Assembly: GCA_019914995.1 (NCBI GenBank)
Contig: CM034141.1
Location: 868,001 to 932,000, forward strand
DNA length: 64,000 nucleotides
Direction of reading: 5' to 3'
Source: Acanthochlamys bracteata
Taxonomy: Eukaryota > Streptophyta > Magnoliopsida > Pandanales > Velloziaceae
Position 1 is the stretch's first letter, and every line of letters starts with the position of its first letter. The notes under the pieces were generated by a model, which was not told where the DNA came from, made no database searches, and saw only the letters and a program-made list of their open reading frames with translations. Below, piece by piece: positions 48,379 through 59,309 of this stretch. A program made the translations under genes and the position numbers.

Positions 48379-49372
48379 ATGTTTTACACAGTACCTCGAT
48401 CAGATCCCACTGTAAATGCTTTTATTTATTTGTGAGCTGAGTTTAAAAAATTAAATCTATAAAAACTGAGTGAGAATTGAGTTGATACAAAATGAATTAG
48501 TGAGAGTAATTTTGTAAAAATAAATTTAGAAAGAAATTTTTTCAGTGAATTTTTTGTAAGTCATTTTTAAAATCACTTCTGGTGAACTAAATAGCCCAAA
48601 ATAATACATAATTTAAAATAAATCATAAATAAGACAGTATTATAATTGGGTCATTTGAATGCGAGGTAAAAGAGGACTCAGGATTGTTTACTTATTGATA
48701 GTGATTGATTTATCAGTTTATTATAATCATGATATCTTGAAAAGTTATGTTTTTTCATGTCTCATTTTAAATTAGTAGGTTTATCTTCTTAATTTTTTAA
48801 GTAGATTATAACTTTATAAATAAATAAACAAGGATAATTGATACATATATCTTACACTTAATTTAATTTTCATTATGTTTTTAATCCTTGACCACAAGAC
48901 ACTTAATTGCTTTAGTATCACAAAGTAGTGCTGATTCAAATCGCTTACGTAGTTTCGTATATACACAGTCGATTTCAGCCGGAGATGATGACCAATGTTT
49001 TTCTCTCTTTTATTGATTATATATTCTTGTTTTTTGTTGTCAATGTTAAGCGAACACGCAATAACAACTAATTCAAGTGGACTAATCTCATCATTGCATT
49101 TTGTTAATGCAAAACAATTGAATGAATTAATCAAACAATTGTTTGGAAAACAAAGGAAAAGTCCCCAAAAAATTATTTGATACAGAATTTTTCTTGAAAT
49201 GGAAGAAAGAACTAATAACAGCATACTAATCTTGTTCTTTCTCACGTAGAAAGAACTACATGACAACTCCTATTAGGTCACTCCTTACGTTGATCATCAA
49301 TCTTTATACCAACAATTATCTCTACAGAACTTTTCAAAAGAAGAATAACCTTCGACAATGATTCATGCTCTG
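48379..49372. other. Spacer between the tandem P450s
   Basis: About 1 kb of A/T-rich DNA with no gene. It should contain the promoter of the second P450. Confidence 0.5.
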
Positions 49373-49386
49373 TCTATATATATAGC
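49373..49386 (+). promoter_or_regulatory. TATA box of the second P450
   Basis: TCTATATATATAGC lies about 75-87 bases upstream of the ATG at 49460, a typical plant spacing. This favours the start at 49460 over the upstream in-frame ATG at 49358, which would lie before the TATA box. Confidence 0.55.
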
Positions 49387-49459
49387 TATCACAATACAAG
49401 ATCATGAAAGAAAAACAAGAAACATAACTTGGGGAACAAAAATTCTTCAGAATAGTAAT

Positions 49460-51137
49460 ATGGAGAATATCTTGCAACCATTTTTCATTCTAATTTTGTC
49501 TTTCTTGTTCATCGTGCTCATGAAAGTATTCTACCTGAATCCCAGATTAAAGAAAAGATTCAATCTTCCTCCGGGACCTATAACGTTTCCGGTAGTAGGT
49601 TCTGTCCACTGTCTACTATCAAGTTATAACCGGAAACCGATGCAACAGGCGCTGCGCGAATTAGCATATAAATACGGTCCTCTTATGAGCTTGAAGCTCG
49701 GAGAGATCGATTTCGTAATCGCTACTTCGTCGGAGGCGGCTCTAGAGATAAACAAAACGAACGATATCAACTTCGCATCGCGGCCGAAGATGTTCGCCTC
49801 GAAGTACTTGTCGTACGGTGGCCGCGATATAATCTTCGCACCATACGGCGAGTACTGGCGACAACTGCGAAAGATCGCGGTCATTGAGCTGCTGAGTATC
49901 AAGCGAGTGAGCACGTTCGAGTCCATTCGTGAACGTGAGATTATGAGTCTTATGAAATATATAATGTCGATGAACGGTGTTGCACCGGTGAATCTAACGA
50001 AGTTGCTGTTGTCGTTGATGAACGATATAACGGCGACCGCTGCGTTCGGGAACAAGTGTAGTAGACAGAAGGAGTATTTGGCTACGATGGAAGAGATGAG
50101 GAAGTTTTCGTCGGTGTTCAACGTGGTAGACTTGTTTCCTTCATCGAAACTACTTCGTTGGATCACCGGAGCTGAAACTATAATCGAGAAGTTGCACCAC
50201 ACGGTTGACGAAGTCCTCGATGGGATCGTTCAGGAGAGGAAAAAATGCCGGAAAGCGGCGAAGAATGATCGGAAAACCGGAGAGTTGGTCGAGGAAGAAG
50301 AGGAGGAGAACTTGCTTGATGTTCTCTTGAGGCTTCAAGAAAGTGAAGAGTTCGCACTTTCAAATGATCAAGTCAAAGCCATCATCTGGGTACGTTTCGA
50401 TTTCTACTGTTAATTATTTTACATTCCATTAAGATTTCCTAATTTCAAACAACTCTATGTTAGACTACTGGATTATTTATGACGTATATATTATGTGCAT
50501 GGGCCGGGCATATATGTAGGATATCATCCAAGGTGGAACAAGGACGTCAGCGTCGGCGATGGCATGGGCGATGTCGGAGCTAATGCAGAACCCGAGGACG
50601 ATGAAGAAAGCACAAGCTGAAGTACGAGGACTACTCGCCGGAAAGCCGAAGCTTACCGAGGAAGACATCCACAAACTTCAGTACCTCAAACTAGTCATAA
50701 AAGAAACGCTTAGGCTACACCCTTCAGCTCCATTACTAGTACCTAGACTGTGTTCAGAATCATGCACCGTGCTTGGGTACAAGCTTCCGTCAAACAGTAG
50801 GGTGTTGATCAACGCGTGGGCAATCGCTCGAAACCCTAAGTACTGGGACAAGCCTGAAGAGTTCCTGCCAGAGAGATTCGAGAACAGTTCGATTCATTTC
50901 TCGGGGACTAACTTCGAGTTCTTACCGTTCGGAGCAGGTAGAAGGATTTGTCCCGGCGTGCTGTTTGCGAACGCGGCGATGGAGGCAACGCTGGCAAGGC
51001 TGATTTGTTACTTCGATTGGGAACTTCCTAACGGAGCTCTCCCTCATGAACTCGACATGAGTGAGAGCCTGGCTCCAGGTGGAGGCAGAAAACTCGACCT
51101 GGTGTTGTGCGCCAAGCCTATCTATCCTTTCACCTGA
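49460..51137 (+). CDS. Cytochrome P450, CYP71 clan (CYP71D-like)
   Basis: Two exons, 49460-50389 and 50520-51137, give 515 residues. The start MENILQPFFILILSFLFIVL supplies the ER anchor. It is followed by LPPGPITFPVVGS, SRPKMFASKYLSYGGRDI, the C-helix YWRQLRK, KETLRLHPSAPLLVPR (EXXR), PERF and the heme-binding PFGAGRRICPG. The intron falls at the conserved CYP71 position before the I-helix. The I-helix reads DIIQGGTRTSASAMAWAM, so the usual acidic residue of (A/G)GX(D/E)T(T/S) is Arg (codon 50541-50543). Otherwise complete; no break. Such enzymes oxidise terpenoids, alkaloids or fatty acids at the ER; the substrate cannot be told. It is the intact member of a tandem pair with the gene at 46490. 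Confidence 0.9.
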
Positions 51138-51455
51138 TCAACTCTGTCTACGTAGTTTTCCGTATGTTTATATTTTCTACGCTATAATGTAGACAAGAAC
51201 CGGTAGAATAAATTGACTCTTAGATTGAGTTCTAGCTGGGTTTCTTTGATGCATACGCAAGTCAAATGGTACGGCGATAAGAATCAACAAACTTCTACAA
51301 ACACAAAACATCTGATCTGAGGGAGATATTTTTAAAAAAATATTTTTAATAAGCAGTCTTAAACATTCCGTAAAATTTCACTGGTACATGATTACAGTGG
51401 AACTTTTTAGATTATAGACCAAATTTCGTTGCTCTTGCCAAACATTTGATTAAAA
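51138..51455. other. P450 3' flank
   Basis: Probable 3'-UTR of the second P450. No other feature. Confidence 0.45.
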
Positions 51456-51681
51456 ACGTTTGGCCAAACTTTTCAGTTAAATAGATTTTTAATTTTTTAG
51501 TTCAAATTTTAATATCTATTTACAAATATTTAAAAAAATAAAAATATTTTATATGATACAAGTTTTTTCTTATTTATTATTTTTTTAAATAAAAAATAAA
51601 ATTTATTTTTATAAATAAATAAAAATATCTTTTAATTTATAAACTTTATTTCAAAAGCACTCCCAACAACAAACGCTCCCC
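51456..51681. mobile_element. MITE-like AT-rich element
   Basis: It begins ACGTTTGGCCAAAC and ends TTTCAAAAGCACTCCCAAC followed by AACAAACGCTCC. This is a clear example of the AAAGCACT...AAACGC right end shared by the family. No ORF. Confidence 0.55.
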
Positions 51682-52309
51682 TAAAGGTTCACTTGTCAAA
51701 CACAGGTTCACTTATAATTTGACTAAATGTTCACTTGTGCACATACTTCTACAACAAGATATGGAAGACAACTACATAAAAGGGTAAAGAAGCAGGGAAA
51801 TTTAAACATTTGATGGAGAGAATCAAACTCACACTCGCTTAAACTATAGATTCACACCATTGTCACCCTTGAATAGGAAAGAGTTTAAAAAAAGGAAAGC
51901 CTGTGTTGAGATGACACCCTTGGAAGCTGATCTGCTTTCAAAGCATATATCTGACCTTGTCCTCAGTTGCTTTTGCACCTATGCATCTTCGTTTCATCCA
52001 AATATCTTGTTCTGAAGCCTTCCAGACCACAGGCATAGACTATAATATAATGACCTTGCATGTTGCATACAACCTATATGCTCATAGGCTTTGAGTATCA
52101 TAGACTTTTTTTGGTTCCCTCTAATGGAAACAGTTGCCTGTATTCAAATCCATGGCCTTGATGAAGGAACAAGAATTTGTTAGGGACATGACTTCTAAAC
52201 CGCACCTTGTTAAAGCTGTTCCCCGGTCCTAGGCTTCCCCAACAGCTGCTTCCCCATATCATTTGAAAGGTGTTGATGGTTCAAAGTTTAGGATCACAGG
52301 AGATTTGGT
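51682..52309. other. SEUSS 3' region
   Basis: Likely 3'-UTR of the SEUSS-like gene on the minus strand. A possible alternative last exon lies at about 52105-52240 (minus strand), reading GSLGPGNSFNKVRF, which recalls the end of other SEUSS proteins. Confidence 0.35.
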
Positions 52310-55300
52310 TCATGAATACCTACCATTTAATCCCAATGCATTATTTGTATATGCCGCCCTCAAGCCATTTGCAGTAACTGACGGACTGACACTGCTCATG
52401 CCACCATAGCCCATTGCAGTTAGAGGATTATTAGATATTCCGTTGCCAGACAAAAAGTTCACCCCACTGGGTAGTTGGTTCATACCATGTATTCCCTTCA
52501 TTTCATTTCTCAGGGAATTAACACCTTTCATTTGCGAAGACATCATCTCCTGGATTATTTGCTGCACTGAGCTTTGTGAATCTGTCAGATCAGTCTCATT
52601 AGACAGCGGTGTAGGTTGTTGGATTGCCGATAAATTTCCAGGTGAGTTTGCCGTAGTCATATGGCTGGTGTTATGGGAAGTTGGGTTTGCATTATTATTT
52701 GATGTGGATGGGGTTGGTGAAGGGAATGGTGAAAATGCATTAGGTTGTGACTGAGACAAAGAGTTAGAAGAGGTTGCAGATGGTATCTGACCTGTGGGAC
52801 CTCTGCTAGTGTAGGGACTATGGGCACCGCCCATTTGGCTCTCCGTCTGGGGATTTGTAGAGTTATGGTTGACAAGTCCAACAATTTTGGTTGAAGATAT
52901 TGTGGTTGATGGTCCAGCGTTGAGAGAGTAGTTCACACTCACAGCACCACTTGAAGCAGTCATCTGCATTCCAACTCCACCATTGGAACTTTGGTCATTC
53001 TCATTATAATTTTGAGTAATGGCTTGTTGAGCCTCTGTCTGCTGTGCTTGTTGAAGAAGATGGCTCAAGGATGTAGAAGTACGCCGTGGGAAATTTATTA
53101 GGCTCTCTTCAAAAACAAAATATACAGATTACTATGGAAACTAAAGCATGCACCACCACCGACAAGAGGAAGTACTGATTTCTTTATTAACCGAAAGGCC
53201 AAAAGAAACAAGAACGCTTCTATATAATCTAGCAATCATTGAGACCAAATTGGTATTTTTTCACTTATTACTAAATTCCACATTTATATTGTAATCAACA
53301 CAGTTTTCAACTGCAAGATGGACATATGCATAAATCTCACGGATGAGTATGAAGATAGAAATAAAATTACAACAGAAACATGCCCTAAGTCTCACAAAAA
53401 GTTGGATACTTTAGATTGAAAGAAAATTAGAGCAATAGGAATATATGGTAACTTGGGAAATTATCCCATTTGAACCAATAAAACAAGTCAAATAATGTAA
53501 ATGAACAAATATGTCAACCCAAAATTAAGACATACTTACCTATAGGCCCTGTGCCCGTCTCTCTGCTATAATCAATCAAATCTTTCATGATATGTACTAC
53601 CTCCGAAATCTGCAAAAAATTGGTTGAATAAGATATTTCATCCCTCAGAAAGAAGCCCATGAATTACATTATTTGAATTGTGTTGTCTTATTCTATGTCA
53701 AAAGGAGTTGACTTTCTAAAGAGAGCTGCGCTTGTTCATCATTAAGACATACTTCACTACTAGTGCTATAAACTCAGTGATCAGCATTGGCTTCCTATGC
53801 AGCTATACTACAGACGATTCTTCATTTTCAAAATTCACAGTATAACTAGTTGAACAGAGGGTGTCAATAAAAGTAAGTTATCAGCATTTCCTCCATAGTT
53901 CAAGATAGTTGAAGCTAGCAGATTCCAACCTCAGTATCTTGCAGGTTATAAATCATTATATAACATTCCACCTTACATGGCGCTCAATGCCACATTTAAA
54001 GCACAAAAGAAAAGAACAAGTATAATCATGTGAGAGAAAATGAACAACTAACTTAAAGAGTGAGACTGGTAACAGAGACCAACCTGGAGAGCGCGAACGT
54101 ATCTCTTTGTGTATCCCAAATCATTTACCAATGGCACCTCAAGAGCTTTGGCAAGCTGACGAGCAGATGCCACAGATCTGATGGGAAAATAGAAAGATAC
54201 ATGACGAGAGCAAAGCAAAATTAATGAACTAGACCGACAATTCTAGTTGAAGCTTAATGTGCACAGCAAAACTGGTAGAATATTTGTTTCCATCAAAACA
54301 ATATTTTAACAGCAAGACCAAAGGAACTTATTAAATTGAAGGTTCATATAGCAAGTAGATAAAAAAGGGCACAGAGCATTATCCCCACAACTGAAGCATT
54401 TACTTACAGAAAATTAGCAAGATTAAAACATATTTGGTGCCAGAAAGAAAGCTTTTAAATCAAGATTTAGTGCAGTAATACGAATCTGAATGTGCAATGT
54501 TTGACAATAGAAAACGAGCAATCCTTTTCTCGCTGAACTTAGCCAGGTTCAGGATTAGAAACTTACAAGTTACAAGTATTTTGCAAGTCCTGACCAGACG
54601 TGTTTGATGAACCATTCTGCACCACAGTGTTTTGATATTTTTGTACCACAGAACCAAGTTGATTTACCTACATTACAGAAAAAAGAAAAAGACTAAATTA
54701 CATTGACATTGTAAATCATGTTTAAGGTAACACGAAAGAGAATAATTGATCCATATTAGCACCTGAGATACCATCAATCTACGAGGAATAAGCTCCTCAT
54801 GGTGTTTAGCACAAAACTCCCACGAACATATCTGCTTACAAAAATCACAAGCATAAGCTCTTTGAGGTTTGCTTGGAATAATTTGCAATGACGAATATGT
54901 TTTAAGCAAATCTCACTTTTAACTCAGCTGAGAAAACTACCCTCAATTGGCCTTCCCGCACTACACGCAATTGCTCAAAGACACTCTCCTGAATTGCTTT
55001 AGCATAATGGAGAACAATTTGACCGGATGTATTTTGATACTCCTCGGGCAAGTCAACATATAGGAGTTCTTGCAATGTACCACTGGCATACTTAATTTGC
55101 GCCAATCTTGGAAAAACTTCAACAGTTGTTTCTGGAGTCAAATGAGATGATTAATATGAAACCACTTGACAAAAATAAATAACAAGTTTAATAGTGAATT
55201 TCTCGATAACATATTCTTAGTGAAGCTGAAATGATAGAGAAAACACAAATAATTGCAGTTATATGTTCAAATAGATCGCAATCTACTTATTAATCACATT

Positions 55301-56592
55301 CTTTAATCAATGGGCAGAAACGTAAATGGCCAGAGCAGTAAGCAAATTGCATACCAAAGCCACGTCCAGGTCTACGTTTGCATATTTCACAATGCCAGAC
55401 ATCCTGCAAGATTGGAAATGTCATTTCCTAGCCATAAATAAGTACCAGAAAAACATTGACTGAATAATGATCATTACAAAAAATCAGTCTAAATCAAATA
55501 AATGTAGCAATTAGATCACCTCTACATAGGCAAGATATACCTGAGGGAAAACTCCAGAAGTTTGGCGATCATTTCCATAAAGAGAAACACACCATCTCTT
55601 CCTAGCATTTGGAGCAAAGTACTCTGCAATAAATGTCCTCCAAAATTCGATATTGTTATCCTACAACATTTCAGGTCTGATTAACAAATGCATAATGGAA
55701 AGCAATTAAGTTACTTCCTTCCAATAACTGATGTCATGAAATGTAGCATAAGAACAAGGTTATATACTTCCGGTTTATGCTGTTGATGCGACATGTAAGA
55801 AGTGAGACGCCGAGCACACATGCCAGGCTCATATACAGATGGTTTCACTTGAGTCCTCTTTGCAAGACTCTGCTGGAGCTGCTGCTGCAACTGTGTTCTC
55901 TGTTGAGGTTGGCTTTTGAGGATTTGCTGCTGCTGTTGTTGCTGCTGCTGCAACTGTAATAATCGCTGCTGCTGCAAAAGGTTCAACTGTACTGCTGCAG
56001 CAGCTTGAGAAGAATGCCTTGACATCTGCAACATGTGCTGCTGCTGCTGCTGCTGTTGAATGAGCATAGAAGCATCCGCATGCTGGTGTTCCATTTTCAC
56101 AGGACCCAGGTTCCTTATTGTCTGCAACTGCTGATGCTCCATTCTAACCTGCCCAATGCCCTGCATCGACTGTGCCTGCTGAGAAGGCCCAATTTGGTCA
56201 GTAGAACTCATCTGTGGTTCCAGCTTAACCGATCCTAAGTTGCCCATGTTGCCTAATCCTCCTCTCCACTGCTGTTGTTGCTGGCTAGGAGCTATAGAGT
56301 ACTGTTGCTGAAAGTTCTGCACCGAATCAAGTTGCTGCGCTTGAGAGTGATCCAAAGTAATCCGATTTCCAGAATTATTGTCAAAACATTTCTGACCTTG
56401 TTGAATGCTTGATGAAGAAGTGAACGACAATGCATCAGACTCATTAGCACTGATCATATCCAGTCCTACCCTCTGCTGCAGACCAACAGCCGGCGCAGAA
56501 AGCCCGCCAATACCGGTCCCAGTACCCACGTTACCAAACGAATGGCTCAACAAAGATGCAACATTTGGTGGTATGTTTCCCAACAAACTCAT
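52310..56592 (-). CDS. SEU: SEUSS-type transcriptional co-regulator
   Basis: Nine exons on the minus strand, 56592-55768, 55660-55541, 55403-55355, 55131-54917, 54831-54763, 54667-54567, 54177-54084, 53609-53540 and 53106-52310, form one frame of 779 residues from the first in-frame ATG. The N-terminal half is Gln-rich (CAG tracts about 55925-56060). The conserved Ldb-like dimerisation region follows: VYEPGMCARRLTSYM, DNNIEFWRTFIAEYFAPNAR, DVWHCEICKRRPGRGF, ICSWEFCAKHHEELIPRRL, ALEVPLVNDLGYTKRYVRAL and DLIDYSRETGTGPI. The tail is Ser/Asn/Gln-rich. SEUSS partners LEUNIG in nuclear repressor complexes, for example on AGAMOUS in flowers. The core is intact. The family's usual N-terminus is present but broken just upstream, and the frame stops at NGRYS, short of the usual C-terminal end. 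The gene may use the Met at 56592, or be a decaying paralogue. Confidence 0.88.
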
Positions 56593-56768
56593 GTTACTAT
56601 TATTGCTGTTATTGAATTGTGTTCGAGGCAATACAAGGGACGAAAATTGTGGCTGTGGCGGCAATGAGCTGGGTGACGGTCCGCCGAGAGTGCTCGAATT
56701 CTGCCGCAACAATGAAGGACCAACTGACTAAGCTCCTCAGGCAGGTGAAGGTTGCCAGATGGCACCAT
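56593..56768 (-). other. Broken N-terminal segment of SEUSS
   Basis: From the ATG at 56768 the sequence reads MVPSG, the start I recall for SEUSS proteins. The frame continuing into the intact gene begins one base off, then shows Q-P-S-P-A, stop (TGA), G-A, stop (TAG), SVGPSLLRQNSSTLGG. This lines up with the family pattern PTPIGGAQSVSPSLLR, with Gly and Gln codons turned into stops. No GT-AG intron could remove the lesions. Confidence 0.6.
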
Positions 56769-58146
56769 TTCATTAACCGGAACAACGAAAACAGATCGTA
56801 AGAGCTACACAAATCTTGGTAAAACAAACATTATTGATTGCCGAACCCGGTAAACTCACAAAATTTAGATCAGAAAATTTTCAAAAGTCTGGCTTCACAT
56901 AGAGCTCATCGCCAGCGAGTTCGCGAATTCTTTGTGCCGGTTTCTGAACATAAGGTAGTACTCAGATCTCAGATACCTCACTTCAATCTCATAATTTCTC
57001 CTCGTTTTCTCTCCTCTCAGGCTTTCAACAGCCCTAAAAACAACCAGGGTACACAGAACCATATGCAAGAAGCTTAAAAAATCCAATATTTTGACTCTCC
57101 AACGATTAAAAGTGGTAGCTTTTTCCCAAAGGGATCGCCTCCAAAACTCAAAATTCAAACAGAAGTAAAAATTTCACCAAGAAATAAATTAAAGAAAGCG
57201 CTTCATTGATCGAAGCCAAATTCTAACCGCAAAGCTCAACAGAATAGAATAACTTCAATCAAACCCCAAAAACCGAAACTTTCTTTCTTCGGCAAAAAGA
57301 TTGAAAACCACTTACAGGAATCATCAACAACAACAACAACTTCACTTAGGGACTCACTCAACAAGCTCCCACAAGAGCGTTTGAAAGATTTAAAGAAACA
57401 ATGATTAATCTTTATGGTTTGGAGAAATGGAAAATTCTTTTCGTAGAGTGAAGCCAAGGTGGTTCTTAGCTCTGGATTTTTCTCTCCATTTTGTTGCTCA
57501 AATATTTCAACCGCTTTTTTTAATTTTTTTAAATGTGCTTGTTTGCTCTTTTGTTGGTTTTTCTTTTTTTTTTTAATTTTTTTATTTGGTGGTTGGATTC
57601 TCCACAGGACAAGAGACACAGAGATGACGGAGTCCAACGGACGTCAGAATTCCATGGAATTTCATTGAATCCATGGACTCTTGTTATTCTCACACCCTTC
57701 AAATAATTAGTACCCCACCCTTTTACAACTATCATTAACAAAACAATCATTTCGTATATTTTGGCTAGTTACATTTATGGTTAACAACTCTTTAAATATC
57801 AAACTCGCGTACGCAGTTTATTACTCAGGAGTTAAAACCTTTCTTAATTAATTAAGCCTTAACGCAAGTTGATAAATCACAAACGTCCATCATGACATTC
57901 ATGGATGATGCATGGCCTCATCCATCCATCCGTCCACCGTCCATAAATGTTCCCCAAGTTAAACCTGTAATTTACAGAATTACCACTAATTAATTAGTAG
58001 ATATGCAATTAAAGGCTTTATCCCTCAATTAATTTATTTCCAATTGTAGGCTATTACATTTTTAATTATCGGAAATGTTTCGTGTTAATTATATTAATTA
58101 GTTATTAATCGATGCATCGAATTTGAGCTGCATTAGGACGATTACT
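56769..58146. other. SEUSS upstream region
   Basis: Likely 5'-UTR exon(s), leader intron and promoter of SEUSS up to about 57500, with pyrimidine/purine-rich leader sequence, then A/T-rich DNA. No other gene seen. Confidence 0.4.
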
Positions 58147-58273
58147 CATGCATATTTAATTTATCGTAACGGTTGTTGTAAGGTGGCTTATCTGATTTAT
58201 ACATTATTAAGGGGTTTTATGAAAACAAGCAACGTTGGAGCGAAGCTCGGAATTCCAGGTAGCGTGATCACCG
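58147..58273. repeat. Direct repeat, copy 1 (pairs with 63868-64000)
   Basis: The segment containing GGTTGTTGTAAGGTGG, TTATCTGATTTATA and CAGGTAGCG, ending GATCACCG, recurs about 5.7 kb downstream in the same orientation with small changes and indels. The two copies bracket the SWEET1 gene. An open frame through copy 1 (58213-58371, + strand, including SGLSLSSYGEFKLLSPNDMS) is not kept in copy 2, so coding is doubtful. Confidence 0.7.
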
Positions 58274-58997
58274 AGGAGTCAGGTCTCTCGCTTAGCAGCT
58301 ACGGTGAGTTTAAGCTACTCTCACCGAACGATATGTCGATATTGCTTAAATCTGTTTTGCGAATGGTATGATGAAGCTCAGTGTAATCACAAGCAGTGAA
58401 CGGATTTGGGGATTGACGCATTAAAGACGTGAGAGGAGACACGTGTCAGTTATTCCTCAGAGTTGTTAGTGGGAAAGAAGAGGTATATTCGTCAAATTAC
58501 AATATTAATTAAAGTAGTTTGAAATCATTTTCGGTCCAGCTGGCGATGCTATGCCATTGATGATGGCATCGTATGGTAGCATGCATGGTCCATGACTTAT
58601 GATTATTAATTATGCGCTTGTCACGGTCAACTACCGTCAAACTCCCCATCGAGCAGCCGTCAATGTAGTATTGTTTGAGGGAGTACGTCCGTTGATTGCT
58701 AACATCCTCGTATAATACGGACAGACGAAGTAGTCGATAACTATATTATCGATCATGCGTAAAGCACGTGATGGCCCAAAACGGTCTGAATCTAATAGGC
58801 TAAAGAGTATTGACTGAAGGAAAACGAAAACTTCTTAGCCCATTTGGCTGCACATTGGGGTTTGGCCTGCATCTCCTACCTCTCAGATTCTTATTTTTTT
58901 TTCGTTTTAGTAGCTGCAAAAGAGGTATATATTTGTCCGCAAGTGATGAGTGAGCTCCTGCTGGAACGATGTTCACTCTACGTATGTAACGTACTAG
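58274..58997. other. Gap downstream of SWEET1
   Basis: No gene is recognised between direct-repeat copy 1 and the end of the SWEET1 coding sequence. The part next to SWEET1 should be its 3'-UTR. Confidence 0.4.
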
Positions 58998-59253
58998 CTA
59001 GACCTGCTCATCAGCTTTGTTGTAAGGCTTTGCTGCAGCATCTTCGTTGCTCTGCTGCTGCTGCCGCTGCCGTTGATGTTGTGGCTTGGAGAAGTTTTTC
59101 AACTCTCGCTCAGCTGTTGCAGCAGTCTTCACTTTCTTGTTCTTCCTGTATCTTGCATACACGATCAGCTGTGCTGCTCCAAGAATACTCCCACACCCAT
59201 TAGGCACCTGTCAAAGTTTGCTACACATTAGATCTTTACCTGAAAGAAACATA

Positions 59254-59309
<56 letters not shown>

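Noticed and set aside
49358..49459. Upstream in-frame ATG for the second P450
   Set aside because: It precedes the TATA box and would add 34 polar residues before the ER anchor; the Met at 49460 gives a normal P450 N-terminus.
55925..56060. CAG/CTG runs as a separate microsatellite feature
   Set aside because: They are codons of the Gln-rich region of SEUSS, normal for this family.
58213..58371. Protein-coding gene in direct-repeat copy 1
   Set aside because: The open frame is not preserved in copy 2 and no family was recognised.
58844..59203. Forward-strand 119-codon frame over the last SWEET1 exon
   Set aside because: It is the complement of a Gln-rich SWEET1 tail; no homology and no splice or promoter context.
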